Source: Streptomyces griseoluteus (GTDB lineage Bacteria > Actinomycetota > Actinomycetes > Streptomycetales > Streptomycetaceae). From it: a stretch of 64,000 nucleotides of DNA. The notes beneath the pieces are model-generated. The model searched no databases and was not told the origin of the DNA. It was given only the letters and a program-made list of their open reading frames with translations. How positions within the stretch are numbered: the stretch's first letter is position 1; each line of letters begins with the position of its first letter. Where the stretch lies: NCBI GenBank assembly GCA_000717735.1, contig JOBE01000005.1:116876-180875 (forward strand), read 5' to 3'. The position numbers and the translations under genes were made by a program. Below, one piece after another: positions 16,361-25,872 of the stretch.

Positions 16361-16819
16361 GTGGATGTGGCGTTGATAGCGGTGGCGGGAACCCTGTTGG
16401 GCGTTGTCGCCACACACTGGTTCCAGAGGCGGACCACCGAGCGCACCGCCTCGCTCGCCCGGACCGAACAGCTCCGCCAGGAGCGGATCGCGACCTACAG
16501 CGCCTACGCGGGCGCCGTCGTCGACTACCGGCACAGCCAGAACGACCGCTGGTTCCGGGCGATGAAGGAACCCGGTTCCGAGGAGGCGGAGGAGTCCCGC
16601 CACGCCTCCTACCGGCGACGCACCGCCGCCCGACAGGCCCTCTTCCGCGTCCAGTTGGTCTGCGACGACCCGCGGGTCCGCCGACTGGCGGAGGCCGCCT
16701 TCGAGGAGGCCCACTGCATGCACGAGGCGGAGGGGGAGGCGGAGCGCGCCCGCCGCTCCGCCCAGGCGAAGGAGGCGCTCGCCGTGTTCATCGCCGCCGC
16801 CGCACCCGGCGTCCGCTGA
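16361..16819 (+). CDS. Conserved hypothetical membrane-anchored protein
   Basis: This 152-residue protein has an N-terminal hydrophobic helix (DVALIAVAGTLLGVVATHWF) followed by a long, highly charged, Arg/Glu-rich helical region that probably forms a coiled coil. The remainder faces the cytoplasm if the usual positive-inside rule holds. No catalytic motif is visible. The GTG start has GGAGGGG 9 nt upstream. Proteins of this form are common singletons in streptomycetes; I know no function. The next gene begins 13 nt after its stop, so they may be co-transcribed. Confidence 0.7.
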   Translation: MDVALIAVAGTLLGVVATHWFQRRTTERTASLARTEQLRQERIATYSAYAGAVVDYRHSQNDRWFRAMKEPGSEEAEESRHASYRRRTAARQALFRVQLVCDDPRVRRLAEAAFEEAHCMHEAEGEAERARRSAQAKEALAVFIAAAAPGVR

Positions 16820-16832
16820 CCGGGGCGGGGAC

Positions 16833-17522
16833 ATGGACCTCGTCGCACCCGTCGTCGTCGAACCGCTCAGGCGCCCCCGCTGCTCGGAGTGCCGGCAGGG
16901 ACCGCTGGAGCGGATGATCGTCGAGTTCAACGCACCGGTCTGTCTGGACTGCGCCGACCTCGGGCATCTCGTCTTCCTGCGCCGGGGCGACACGGCCCTC
17001 ACCCGGCGCGCCCGGGAGGCCAGCACCCTCTGGGCCGTCGTCGTACGGCACAACCGGCGCCGTACGCGGTACGAGCGTCAGGGCCTCCTCGTCGAGGAGG
17101 CGGCGCTCGCCGGGGCGGAACTCGCCTGCCTCGCGGACGCGGAGGCACGGGCGAGACGGCGGGCCAGGGACGCGGTACGGCGAGCGGCTCAGGACACCGA
17201 GATCACCGAGGTCCTCCGGGCGGAGGTCCTGCGGCTCTTCCCCTCCATCCCGGCGGACCGGGCCACGGAGATCGCCGTCCACGCCTCGGCTAAGGGCAGC
17301 GGGCGGGTGGGGCGCACGGCCGCGGGCCGCTCGCTCGACCGCGGCGCCGTCACCGCCGCGGTGCGCGCCTCCGTACGCCATGTCGACACGCCGTACGACT
17401 CACTGCTGATGGCGGGGGTTCCTCGACACCAGGCCCGGACGAGGGTCGCACCCGCCATCGAGGCGGTGCTCCGGGCCTGGCGTCGCGGTGGCGAGGACGC
17501 CCACGGCCGGGGACACGACTGA
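16833..17522 (+). CDS. DUF2293 domain protein
   Basis: This 229-residue protein has an N-terminal zinc-ribbon-like part with two Cys pairs (CSEC and CLDC, about residues 18-40). A basic helical middle follows, and the C-terminal DUF2293 segment (LRLFPSIPADRATEIAVHAS ... RHVDTPYDSLLMAGVPRHQARTRV). The cysteine pairs and basic character suggest nucleic-acid binding, but no function is established. It lies 13 nt downstream of the preceding small gene and converges on the chaplin gene. Confidence 0.8.
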   Translation: MDLVAPVVVEPLRRPRCSECRQGPLERMIVEFNAPVCLDCADLGHLVFLRRGDTALTRRAREASTLWAVVVRHNRRRTRYERQGLLVEEAALAGAELACLADAEARARRRARDAVRRAAQDTEITEVLRAEVLRLFPSIPADRATEIAVHASAKGSGRVGRTAAGRSLDRGAVTAAVRASVRHVDTPYDSLLMAGVPRHQARTRVAPAIEAVLRAWRRGGEDAHGRGHD

Positions 17523-17568
17523 CGGCTCGGGGGTCAGCGCGCCTCGGCCGGACCGCGAGACGCGACCC

Positions 17569-18378
17569 TCAGGCCTGGTCGCCCGTGCGGCGCGCGCGAC
17601 GATAGAGCAGGGCGCCACCGAGCAGCAGCGCCGCGCTCGCGGAGGCGGCGTAGCCGAGGGTCTCGGAACCGGTGGCGGCCAGCGCGGCCCGGCTCGTCTC
17701 ACCCTGCGGCGCGGGAGCCGGGGCGGGCGTCTCGCGCTCGGTCTCACGCTCCGTCTCGGTCTGCGGGACCGGCACGTTCCGGACGGGGGTCTGCGGGCGC
17801 GGGGTCGGCTTCTCGATCGGCTGGGCGGGCTTCGCGGGGCCGTTGACCGCCGTGTTGCCGAAGACCGGGTTGAGGATGCCGACCACGTTGACCGAGTTGC
17901 CGCTGACGTTCACGGGCAGGTCGATCGGCAGCTGGAGGCCGTTCCCGGAGAGCACGCCGGGCGAACCCTCGGCACGGCCCTCGGCGGTGGACCCGCCGCC
18001 GTTGGAGGAGCCGCCCTGCGTGCCGCCTCCGTGGGAGCCGCCGGCCTGCTCGCCGCCGCGCGGGGTACCTGGCTGGTCCTTGTGGGACCGGCCGCCGCCG
18101 TCGTCCGAGCCGTAGCCCTCGGACTCGGGCTCGGCGGAGCGGTTGGCACAGCTGTTGCCGAAGGCCGGGTTGAGCAGGCCGACGACATTGACCGTGTTCC
18201 CGCAGGCGTTGACCGGCACGTGCACCGGGAGCTGAACCGTGTTGCCCGAGCCGACGCCCGGCGAACCCACCGCGGCGCCCTGCGCGCCGGAATCGGCGTG
18301 CGCGGCGCCCGCCGAGAGCGCGAGCGCTCCACCCGTGACCAACAGTGTGGCCAGACCACTTCGGCGAATCTGCCTCAT
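17569..18378 (-). CDS. Long chaplin with sortase anchoring signal
   Basis: This 269-residue cell-surface protein has a signal peptide (1-28, ending AHA). The first chaplin domain (about 36-78) contains the conserved Cys pair (NACGNTVN ... NSCANR). A Gly/Ser-rich linker and a second chaplin-like domain (about 140-180) come next, then a Pro/Thr/Glu-rich stalk and the sorting signal LAATG (about 233) with a hydrophobic span and Arg-rich tail. Chaplins are hydrophobic, amyloid-forming proteins that coat aerial hyphae; long chaplins are fixed to peptidoglycan by a class E sortase. The second domain lacks both cysteines. ATG 18378 was chosen because it opens the signal peptide. Confidence 0.93.
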   Translation of the reverse strand: MRQIRRSGLATLLVTGGALALSAGAAHADSGAQGAAVGSPGVGSGNTVQLPVHVPVNACGNTVNVVGLLNPAFGNSCANRSAEPESEGYGSDDGGGRSHKDQPGTPRGGEQAGGSHGGGTQGGSSNGGGSTAEGRAEGSPGVLSGNGLQLPIDLPVNVSGNSVNVVGILNPVFGNTAVNGPAKPAQPIEKPTPRPQTPVRNVPVPQTETERETERETPAPAPAPQGETSRAALAATGSETLGYAASASAALLLGGALLYRRARRTGDQA

Positions 18379-18504
18379 GGCTTCCTGCCTTCCGGAAAAT
18401 GTGCGGGCAAGTGCCCGTACCGGAATCAACGCGACAAACGCACGTGCCGGATCCAGTCGTTGACGGGTTTCACTCCATCGAGTGGGACTCCGTTCGAGTG
18501 TCGG

Positions 18505-19773
18505 TCAGCGCCCCAGGAGGTCGGTGAGCGCTCCCACCGGGTCGGCGTCGGGGGCGCCACGCGGCCACCAGTCCTCGCGCCCCGGGTCCGACTCGTAGCC
18601 GTACCAGAGGCCGTCCCGGCCGAGGCGGAGCTGGAGGGCCTCGGTGGAGAGCCGGTTGCGCCAGGGCCGGAACGCGGGGAAGTCGGCGGCGATCAGCGCG
18701 GGTCTGGCACGGTCGAACGGGCCCGCCGGCGGGTCCCAGAGCTCTTCGAGTACGGCGAGGCCGGCCGCGCCGCCCTGCCGCCACGCGGCGACGGCCCGGG
18801 CGAGGTCCGTCGGGGTGCGGTCGAGCGCGTACGCCAGGTCGCGGTAGAGGGCGCGGGTCGAGGCGGTGAGACCGGAACCGGGGTGCGCCGCGGCGAGGCG
18901 GACGGCGTCCTGCCAGGGGGTGAGCGAGGCGACCGGGTCGTGTCCGGTGGTGAGGAACACGTGGGCGCGGGCGGCGGCTTCGGCGGCGAGCAGGTCGAGC
19001 GCGAGCGGATCGGGGGCGTCCGGGTCGGGCGGGAACACCGCGGGGCGGCCGGGCCGGTCCGGCACCGGCAGCGGAGGGGGCAGTGGGGGCCCGGGCCGCT
19101 CCGTCGCGTCGAGCACGGCACGGGCGGGGACCGTCGGCATCAGGGGGGCGGCGGCGATCGTCTCGGCCGCGGACCGGGCCGCGTTGCGCCGGGTGAGTTC
19201 GGCGAGCAGCTCCTGCTCGCCCCGGCCGCGCATCAGGAACAGGACGAACGGGTCCTCGTCGAGGAGCCGCGCGGCCTGGTAGCAGAGGGCTGCGGCGTGC
19301 TTGCAGGGGTAACCGTCGTCCGGGCAGGAGCAGTCGGGGACGAGGTCGCCGGGAGCCGGCAGCAGTCCGGTGACGGCCTCCAGGGCGTGCGGCACGTCCT
19401 TGTCGAGGAGGGCCGCGATGTGCTCGGGGCGCGCGGTGGCCTCGTCGAGGAACCGCTCCCAGCCGTCGTCGCCGAGGGTCCGCATCCTGATCTCGGTGCG
19501 GTACGGGCGGGCGCGGCTGCCGTGGACGTAGGCGACCACCCGGCCCGGGGTGACGGTGATCGCGTCGACGTGCCCGCGCCCGGCGTACGCCTTGCCGCGG
19601 GCGAGGCGCGCCGGGTCGAGCGCGGTGTCCTCCAGCGCCTCCACCCAGGCGTTGCCCCACCAGGTCGCGGCGAACCGCCCGTCGGGCGCCTCGCGGGGCG
19701 CGACCTGCGGGAAGCTGCGGCGGCGGTCGTCGTGGCGGGGAGCGGCTCCGCGCGCGCCCCTTGCCGTGTTCAC
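18505..19773 (-). CDS. SWIM zinc-finger protein
   Basis: This 422-residue protein has a SWIM zinc finger of the form CxCx(n)CxH (CSCPDDGYPCKHAAAL, about residues 150-165). Before it is a conserved N-terminal module (WWGNAWVEALE) and after it a helical C-terminal region. SWIM domains bind DNA or protein. The GTG start overlaps the stop of the upstream SNF2-type ATPase gene (GTGA), and GAGGAGG precedes it, so the two are co-produced. This pairing is a recurrent actinobacterial arrangement, implying a joint role in DNA transactions; the exact process is unknown. Confidence 0.88.
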   Translation of the reverse strand: MNTARGARGAAPRHDDRRRSFPQVAPREAPDGRFAATWWGNAWVEALEDTALDPARLARGKAYAGRGHVDAITVTPGRVVAYVHGSRARPYRTEIRMRTLGDDGWERFLDEATARPEHIAALLDKDVPHALEAVTGLLPAPGDLVPDCSCPDDGYPCKHAAALCYQAARLLDEDPFVLFLMRGRGEQELLAELTRRNAARSAAETIAAAPLMPTVPARAVLDATERPGPPLPPPLPVPDRPGRPAVFPPDPDAPDPLALDLLAAEAAARAHVFLTTGHDPVASLTPWQDAVRLAAAHPGSGLTASTRALYRDLAYALDRTPTDLARAVAAWRQGGAAGLAVLEELWDPPAGPFDRARPALIAADFPAFRPWRNRLSTEALQLRLGRDGLWYGYESDPGREDWWPRGAPDADPVGALTDLLGR

Positions 19774-22640
19774 GAGGGCCTCCTCAGGGACACCAGGTCG
19801 GCGAGCTCCCGGTCGGTCAGTTCGGTGAGGGCGGCCTCGCCCGAGCCGAGGACGGCGTCGGCGAGGGCCCGCTTGGCGCGCAGCATCTCGGCGATCCGGT
19901 CCTCGACCGTGCCCTCGGCGACCAGCCGGTGCACCTGCACCGGCTGGGTCTGCCCGATGCGGTAGGCGCGGTCGGTGGCCTGCTCCTCCACGGCCGGGTT
20001 CCACCAGCGGTCGTAGTGCACGACGTGACCGGCCCTGGTGAGGTTGAGGCCGGTGCCCGCGGCCTTGAGGGAGAGCAGGAAGACGGGGATCTCACCGGCC
20101 TGGAAGCGGTCGACCATCCGCTCCCGATCCGCCACCGGCGTTCCCCCGTGGAGGAGTTGGGTCTGGATGCCGCGCGCGGCCAGGTGGTCGGCGAGGAGCC
20201 GCGCCATCGACACGTACTGGGTGAAGACGAGCACCGACCCGTCCTCGGCGAGGATCGTGTCGAGGAGCTCGTCGAGCAGAGCGAGCTTCCCGGAGCGGCC
20301 GGCGAGCCGCGCGGTGCCGCTGCCGCGCGGCGCCTGTTCCTTCAGGTACTGCGCGGGGTGGTTGCAGATCTGCTTGAGCGAGGTCAGCAGCTTCATGACG
20401 AGGCCCCGGCGGGCCATGCCCCGCGCCTCCTCGATCTGCGCCATGGTCTCGCGGACCACCGCCTCGTAGAGCGAGGCCTGTTCGCGGGTGAGGGAGACGG
20501 GATGGTCGGACTCGGTCTTGGGCGGCAGCTCGGGGACGATGCCGGGGTCGGACTTGCGGCGGCGCAGCAGGAAGGGCCGCACGAGCCGGGCGAGCCGCTC
20601 GACGGCTTCCTCGTGCTCGATCTCCTCGTGGTTCTCCACGGCGCGGGCGTGCCGGGAGCGGAAGGCCTTGAGCGGGCCGAGGAGGCCGGGGGTGGTCCAG
20701 TCGAGGAGCGCCCACAGCTCGGAGAGGTTGTTCTCCACGGGGGTGCCGGTGAGGGCGACCCGGGCGGGCGCGGGGATCTCGCGCAGCGCCTTCGCGGTCG
20801 CGGAGAACGGGTTCTTGACGTGCTGGGCCTCGTCGGCGACGACCATCCCCCACTCCCGCTCGGCGAGTTGGGCGGCACTCGTGCGCAGGGTGCCGTACGT
20901 GGTGAGGACGAAGCCGCCCTCGGTGCCGTCGAGGTCCCGGTCGGCGCCGTGGAAGCGCCGAACGGGCACGTCGGGGGCGAACTTCCCCACCTCTCGCTGC
21001 CAGTTGCCGAGCAGGGAGGCCGGGCAGACGACGAGGGTGGGGGCCCGGCGGGCGCGGCGCAGATGGAGGGCGATGAGGGTGACGGTCTTGCCGAGGCCCA
21101 TGTCGTCGGCGAGGCAGCCGCCGAGACCGAGCGAGGTCATCAGGTCGAGCCAGGCGAGGCCGCGCAGCTGGTAGTCACGGAGGGTGGCCGTGAGACCGGG
21201 CGGGGCCTGCACGTCCTCGGGTCCCGCGAGGAGCCGGTCGCGGAGCGCCGCGAGCGCCCCGACGGGGACGGCGGGCACGGTCTCGCCGTCCACCTCCGCG
21301 GTGCCGGTGAGGGCGACGGCGAGGGCGTCGACCGGTTCGAGCAGGCCCAGCTCCCGCTTGCGCGCCTTGCGGACGAGGTCGGGGTCGACGACGACCCACT
21401 GGTCACGGAGGCGCACGACGGGCCGGTGGGCCTCGGCAAGCAGGTCCATCTCGCGCTCGGTGAGCGGATCGCCGTCGAGGGCCAGCTGCCAGTTGAACCG
21501 GAGGAGTTCCTCGCTGTCGAAGAAGGCGGTGCCGTCGGTCGCGGACCCGGGTGCGGTGTGGCCGGCCCGGACGACGGCGGAGGCGCTGAGCGAGCGGGCC
21601 AGCTCGCGGGGCCAGTGGACGGCGACGCCGGCGTCGGCGAGCCGGGCGGAGGCGGGGCCGAGCAGCTCGTACAGCTCGTCCTCGGTGACGGCGAGGACAT
21701 CGGGCACGTCCCGCTCCAGGAGCCGGGCGAGCGGGGCCCAGACGCGGGCGGCCCGACGCAGCGCGAGGACGGCGTCGATCCGGGCGCGGGGCCCGAAGTG
21801 CTCGCCGTCCCCCGCCCACAGGGCCGCGGCGTCGATGACGAGGGTCGGGTCGGCGAGGCTGTGGACCTGGAGGAGCGCGGCGGCGGCCTGGCGCTCGCCG
21901 CCCCGCCTCTCGTCCGCCTCGTCTCCCTCGTCGGCAGGGTCTCCGGCGGCCGTGTCGAAGAGTTCGTACGCCGAGAGGTCCAGGCGGAGCGAGACACGGA
22001 CGCCCGCGTCCATCCCGGCAGCCGCCTCCGCGGCCCAGGCCCGCGCGCGGGGCAGGTGCTGGGGCTCGCGGGAGGCGAAGGGCGCCCCCACCGCGTGCGC
22101 GGCGGCCGGGGTTCGGGGCAGCACGTCGGCGACCGCGTCGAGGAAGGCGCGGACGAGCGCCTCGGGATCGGGCAGCCGCAGCGGCCCGGACCCCGGGACG
22201 GGCACGGCGTGCGCCTCGTACGGCAGGGCGGCGGCGACCGCCCGCAGATGGGCGATGTCGTCGGCGTCCAGGGGCCCGGCCCGCCAGGCGTCCAGGTCAT
22301 CGGCGGTCAGCCCCGGAAGCATCCGGCCGCGGGCCGCCAGGTGCAAGGCGTGCAGGGCGGCGGCTCCCCAGCCGGCGGTCGCCGGGTGGGCGGCCGGGTG
22401 GTGGCGGGCCGCGACGAGGTGGGGCAGCGCGGCGTCGACGGGAAGCGTGAGGGCGGGGACCACGCGCTCCCGGGCGCCGCTGCCGTGCCGTCGGGCGACG
22501 GTCAGCTCGACGCGCTCCGCTCCGCTCTCCGCCCGGTCGGGCAGCGCGCCGCCGTCCGGGGCCCAGAAGGCGACCCGGCCCTCGCGCGGCAGCGCGGCCG
22601 GCAGGAAGACGGCGGCGACGGCGATCCAGGGCTGTGTCAC
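19770..22640 (-). CDS. SNF2-family DEAD/DEAH helicase-like ATPase
   Basis: This 956-residue protein has a long N-terminal domain of unknown structure (1-470) followed by a SNF2-type ATPase. Motif I DDMGLGKT is near residue 512, motif II DEAQ near 602, TGTPVENNL near 625, and the helicase C-terminal half ends with the QATDRAYRIGQ motif VI near 893. Such enzymes move along double-stranded DNA or remodel bound complexes rather than unwind strands. The GTG at 22640 (MTQPWIAVAAVFLP) matches the family start. The downstream SWIM gene overlaps by four bases, so both probably work together. Confidence 0.92.
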   Translation of the reverse strand: MTQPWIAVAAVFLPAALPREGRVAFWAPDGGALPDRAESGAERVELTVARRHGSGARERVVPALTLPVDAALPHLVAARHHPAAHPATAGWGAAALHALHLAARGRMLPGLTADDLDAWRAGPLDADDIAHLRAVAAALPYEAHAVPVPGSGPLRLPDPEALVRAFLDAVADVLPRTPAAAHAVGAPFASREPQHLPRARAWAAEAAAGMDAGVRVSLRLDLSAYELFDTAAGDPADEGDEADERRGGERQAAAALLQVHSLADPTLVIDAAALWAGDGEHFGPRARIDAVLALRRAARVWAPLARLLERDVPDVLAVTEDELYELLGPASARLADAGVAVHWPRELARSLSASAVVRAGHTAPGSATDGTAFFDSEELLRFNWQLALDGDPLTEREMDLLAEAHRPVVRLRDQWVVVDPDLVRKARKRELGLLEPVDALAVALTGTAEVDGETVPAVPVGALAALRDRLLAGPEDVQAPPGLTATLRDYQLRGLAWLDLMTSLGLGGCLADDMGLGKTVTLIALHLRRARRAPTLVVCPASLLGNWQREVGKFAPDVPVRRFHGADRDLDGTEGGFVLTTYGTLRTSAAQLAEREWGMVVADEAQHVKNPFSATAKALREIPAPARVALTGTPVENNLSELWALLDWTTPGLLGPLKAFRSRHARAVENHEEIEHEEAVERLARLVRPFLLRRRKSDPGIVPELPPKTESDHPVSLTREQASLYEAVVRETMAQIEEARGMARRGLVMKLLTSLKQICNHPAQYLKEQAPRGSGTARLAGRSGKLALLDELLDTILAEDGSVLVFTQYVSMARLLADHLAARGIQTQLLHGGTPVADRERMVDRFQAGEIPVFLLSLKAAGTGLNLTRAGHVVHYDRWWNPAVEEQATDRAYRIGQTQPVQVHRLVAEGTVEDRIAEMLRAKRALADAVLGSGEAALTELTDRELADLVSLRRPS

Positions 22641-22872
22641 GGCTCCGCGCTCCTCCCGCCGGGTGACGATTCTCGACCTGACCTCCGACCTTACGGGTGG
22701 GGTCTGACAACAGCGGCCAGGCGGGCTCCCCCGGGCGGCCCAGCAGCGGATGACACCGGGCGCGGAGGGCGGGAAGGTGGCCTGGAACTCCTCCGCCACG
22801 GAGCCCGCCACCGCACCACCGCCGCATCACCGCCGAATCCGTCCCAGCGTCCACCACAGAAGAGGATCCGCC

Positions 22873-23208
22873 ATGTCCGTTCACCGGCGTCTCACGACCG
22901 CCACCGGGGCCGTGCTGCTCACTCTCACCGTCGCCGGTTGTTCGGGTCTGGGCCGCACCGCCGTGGGAACGATCGAGTACGAGACCGGGCGTGAGCTGGG
23001 GGTGATGGTGACGAGCCCCTCGGTGAACGGCTGCCACCGCCTCGCCCCGACCGGTGCGACGAAGGTCGAGAACAACACTTTGGTCGACATCGTGCTGTAC
23101 CCGACGCGCGACTGTAAGGGCAAGGACTCCACGTACCTGCCCACCAACAGCGGCGATGAGATCGTGCCGGGCACCCTGCCGTGGCGCAGCTACAGCGTCA
23201 TCCACTGA
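22873..23208 (+). CDS. Small secreted lipoprotein, unknown function
   Basis: This 111-residue protein has a lipoprotein signal peptide with the lipobox LTVAGC (Cys at about residue 23), followed by a compact beta-rich domain with two further cysteines (NGCHRL, RDCKGK) that may form a disulfide. A GAGGATC ribosome site precedes the ATG. No family function is known to me. It is transcribed divergently from the SNF2 gene and could share a promoter region with it. Confidence 0.8.
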   Translation: MSVHRRLTTATGAVLLTLTVAGCSGLGRTAVGTIEYETGRELGVMVTSPSVNGCHRLAPTGATKVENNTLVDIVLYPTRDCKGKDSTYLPTNSGDEIVPGTLPWRSYSVIH

Positions 23209-23298
23209 GGCGCGCGCCCGGCCACCTCCGGCGCCGGTTCCCTCGCCCCCGTCCCGGGGTCCATCCTGGAAGTACCCCAGAGGCTCCGACGGGAGACG

Positions 23299-23580
23299 GT
23301 GACCGTCATGCGTACCGGGAACGAGCCGGCGACCGCGCGCAGCGCACTGCGCCTGCGGTTCTGGCTGAGTGTGTGGGGACTGCTCTGGGCCGCCTTCGGC
23401 ACGACCGTGTTCTCGCTGGTGGGCCGCCCCGGCTGGGCCGCGGCCTGCGGGGTGCTCTTCCTGGTGGTCGTGTGCGACCTGGCGATGGTGCTGCGCCACC
23501 TCCACCAGGGTCCGCACTGGCAGCCGGGCCGGAACATCCCGCCGTACGAACCGGACCACGGGGGCACGGGACGCCGCTGA
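23299..23580 (+). CDS. DUF6343-like two-span membrane protein
   Basis: This 93-residue protein contains two membrane spans (about 22-40 and 47-66) preceded by the conserved TGNEPATARSALRLR and followed by a hydrophilic tail with PPYEPDHG. It matches the pattern of a small streptomycete-specific membrane family (DUF6343 by recall). GTG at 23299 is used; ATG at 23308 is equally plausible. The function is unknown. It lies 90 bp after the lipoprotein gene and converges on the TPR gene. Confidence 0.75.
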   Translation: MTVMRTGNEPATARSALRLRFWLSVWGLLWAAFGTTVFSLVGRPGWAAACGVLFLVVVCDLAMVLRHLHQGPHWQPGRNIPPYEPDHGGTGRR

Positions 23581-23595
23581 GCGCCCTCCCCGCCG

Positions 23596-23967
23596 CTACT
23601 TCTCCGTGTCGAACCCCGCCGCCTGGAGGTACTCCGGCTTCGGGTCGAGCGCGGCGGCGAGGCGGAAGTGACGGGTGGCCTGGGCCGTCTGCCCCGAGCG
23701 CTCCAAGGTACGGGCCAGCGCGAAGTGCGCGAACGCGTTGTCCGGCTCGCGCTCCAGGACCAGCTCGAACTCCAGCTGCGCGGGACGCAGCTGCGCGGCG
23801 GCGAAGAACGCACGGGCCCGCAGCAGACGCGCCGCCGTGTTCTCGGGGTGGGCGGCGATCACCGAGTCCAGCAGCTTCACCGCGCCCCGAGGGTCCCGCG
23901 CGGCCAGCAGGTGCTCGGCGGCGCGGAAGTCGATGACATGCGTTTCCGGGTTTCTGTCGGCCACCAT
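23596..23967 (-). CDS. Tetratricopeptide-repeat protein
   Basis: This 123-residue protein consists of about three TPR helices pairs (AAEHLLAARDPRGAVKLLDSVIAAHPENTAARLLRARAFF ... FELVLEREPDNAFAHFALARTLERSG ... HFRLAAALDPKPEYLQAAGF). TPR units mediate protein-protein contacts. The ATG at 23967 has an AAGGA site 6 nt away; a further 17 codons are open upstream. It is followed by, and not overlapping with, the small membrane gene; it shares strand with coaE but is 90 bp downstream of it, so co-transcription is possible. Confidence 0.82.
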   Translation of the reverse strand: MVADRNPETHVIDFRAAEHLLAARDPRGAVKLLDSVIAAHPENTAARLLRARAFFAAAQLRPAQLEFELVLEREPDNAFAHFALARTLERSGQTAQATRHFRLAAALDPKPEYLQAAGFDTEK

Positions 23968-24057
23968 GGCATCCTTCCCCTCGATCCGCTGGTTGAACAC
24001 CGGACCCCATCCCCGCATTCCGCCGAGAGGCCCGCGTCGGGCCCTGCGGCCCGCCCT

Positions 24058-24663
24058 TTAGGCGGCTTTCGCGGCCCTGCGCTCCAGCTCGTCCCAGACC
24101 TTCCGCACCTGCGGTTCGAGGGCGCCGAGAGGTCCGTCGTTGTCGATCACGAGGTCGGCCACGGCCAGCCTCTGCGCGCGCGTGGCCTGGGCCGCCATCC
24201 GGGCCCGCGCCTCGGACTCGACCATGCCGCGCAGCCGTACGAGCCGGTCGAGCTGGGTCTCGGGGGACGCGTCCACGACCACGACCAGGTCGTACAGCGG
24301 CGCCAGGCCGTTCTCGGTGAGCAGGGGCACGTCGTGGACGACGACGTCTCCCGCGCCGGACCTGCTCTCCAGCTCCGCCGACCGCGCCCCCACCAGAGGG
24401 TGCACGATGGCGTTGAGCGTGGCGAGGCGGTCGGCGTCGGCGAAGACGATGGAGCCGAGCTTCGGCCGGTCGAGCGCCCCGCCCTCGGTGAGGACGCCGT
24501 CCCCGAAGGCCGCGACGACGGCCGCGAGCCCCGGAGTGCCGGGCTCGACGACCTCGCGGGCGATCCGGTCCGCGTCGATCAGCACGGCTCCGTACGAGAC
24601 GAGCAGCCGTGACACTTCGCTCTTGCCGGCGCCGATCCCGCCGGTCAGGCCCACCTTCAGCAT
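24058..24663 (-). CDS. coaE: Dephospho-CoA kinase
   Basis: This 201-residue enzyme catalyses the final step of coenzyme A synthesis, ATP-dependent phosphorylation of dephospho-CoA at the 3' hydroxyl. The P-loop GGIGAGKS is at residues 8-15, followed by [10 protein letters not shown] (31-40), the VHDVPLL substrate segment near 110, and an R-rich lid (RLVRLRGM). The length matches the family norm for the single-domain enzyme; it lacks the C-terminal UPF0157 extension of some actinobacteria. Downstream of the PAC2 gene on the same strand. Confidence 0.97.
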   Translation of the reverse strand: MLKVGLTGGIGAGKSEVSRLLVSYGAVLIDADRIAREVVEPGTPGLAAVVAAFGDGVLTEGGALDRPKLGSIVFADADRLATLNAIVHPLVGARSAELESRSGAGDVVVHDVPLLTENGLAPLYDLVVVVDASPETQLDRLVRLRGMVESEARARMAAQATRAQRLAVADLVIDNDGPLGALEPQVRKVWDELERRAAKAA

Positions 24664-24705
24664 GAGCGGCAGCTTAGGGGATGTCCTGGGCGTACTGCGG
24701 GCGGG

Positions 24706-25644
24706 TCAGGAGTCGCCCTCGCGCTCGGCGAGGAAGCGCTCGAACTCGCGGCCCAGCTCGTCCGCCGACGGCAGGTCGACCGGCTCGGCGACCAGGCTGC
24801 CGCGGGTCTCGGCCCCGGCCACCGCGTCGTACTGGTGCTCAAGGCCCTGTACGAGTGCGACCAGCTCCTCGTCGCCCTCGCCGATCTGGCGGTCGATCTC
24901 GGTCTGGGTGCGCCGGGCCTCCGTCCGCAGGGCGTGGGCGACGGCGGGAAGGACGAGGCCGGTGGCGGCCGTGACGGCCTCGAGAACGCTCAGCGCGGCG
25001 TCCGGGTACGGCGACCGGGCGACGTAGTGCGGCACGTGCGCGGCGACACCGAGGGTGTCGTGGCCGGACTCGGTGAGCCGGTACTCGACGAGGGACTCGG
25101 CGCTGCCGGGAACCTGGGCCTCGTCGAACGGGCTGCGGTGGCCCGGCATGAGGTCGGTGCGGCTGCCGTGCGGCGTGAGACCCACGGGGCGGGTGTGCGG
25201 CACGCCCATGGGGATGCCGTGGAAGTTGACGGAGAGGCGCACTCCGAGGCGCTCGATGATCTGGCGGACGGCGACGGCGAACCGCTCCCACTCCACGTCC
25301 GGCTCGGGGCCGGACAGGACGAGGAAGGGCGCGCCTGTGGCGTCCTGGACGAGGTGGACCTCGATGGACGGCGTCTCGTACGCCGTCCAGCGGTCGCGCC
25401 GGAAGGTCAGCAGCGGTCTGCGGGCGCGGTAGTCCACGAGCCGGTCGTGGTCGAAGCGGGCGACCAGCTGGTGGGGCAGTGTGTCGAGCACGCGCTCGAT
25501 GATCTGCTCACCGGCCTCGCCCGCGTCGATGTAGCCGTCGAAGTGGTACAGCATGACCAGCCCGGCCGACTCCTGCGCCAACGCCACGTCGACGACGGCC
25601 AGACCCTTCGCGTCCCATTCGTACAAATCCTGGGGATCAAGCAC
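24706..25644 (-). CDS. PAC2-family protein (proteasome assembly chaperone-like)
   Basis: This 312-residue protein of the actinobacterial PAC2 family opens with [10 protein letters not shown] and continues [32 protein letters not shown], with [14 protein letters not shown] in the middle. PAC2 proteins resemble eukaryotic proteasome assembly chaperones; in actinobacteria a role with the 20S proteasome is suspected but not established. The start GTG at 25644 follows GAGGAGGAGCGG. The C-terminus is acidic. coaE follows 42 nt downstream. Confidence 0.87.
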   Translation of the reverse strand: MLDPQDLYEWDAKGLAVVDVALAQESAGLVMLYHFDGYIDAGEAGEQIIERVLDTLPHQLVARFDHDRLVDYRARRPLLTFRRDRWTAYETPSIEVHLVQDATGAPFLVLSGPEPDVEWERFAVAVRQIIERLGVRLSVNFHGIPMGVPHTRPVGLTPHGSRTDLMPGHRSPFDEAQVPGSAESLVEYRLTESGHDTLGVAAHVPHYVARSPYPDAALSVLEAVTAATGLVLPAVAHALRTEARRTQTEIDRQIGEGDEELVALVQGLEHQYDAVAGAETRGSLVAEPVDLPSADELGREFERFLAEREGDS

Positions 25645-25758
25645 GATTACCGCTCCTCCTCGTGTTCTCTCTGGGAACGTCTCGTGCGGCAGCGCCATTC
25701 CCGCGTCGCGCGATCTTCCGGGGCGGAGCGTGGCGAACTCCGGCCACTGGTCCAGACC

Positions 25759-25787
25759 TTGACATGTCCACAGCCTCTCCCTACCGT
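25759..25787 (+). promoter_or_regulatory. Promoter of the beta-helix gene
   Basis: A perfect TTGACA -35 (25759-25764) is separated by 17 bp from TACCGT (25782-25787). It is 85 bp upstream of the secreted beta-helix gene and fits the vegetative (HrdB) pattern. Confidence 0.6.
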
Positions 25788-25872
25788 CTCGGGACAGCAT
25801 CGCGTTCAGCATCTCGGTCATCGTGCACATACAGGAACAACCTCGCTCCCCCACGCACGGAAGGGATCCCCC

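Noticed and set aside
19761..22994. A 1077-codon open frame opposite the SNF2 ATPase gene
   Set aside because: It is a GC-driven antisense shadow rich in Gly, Arg, Val and Glu with no recognisable domain; the reverse strand carries a clear SNF2 protein.
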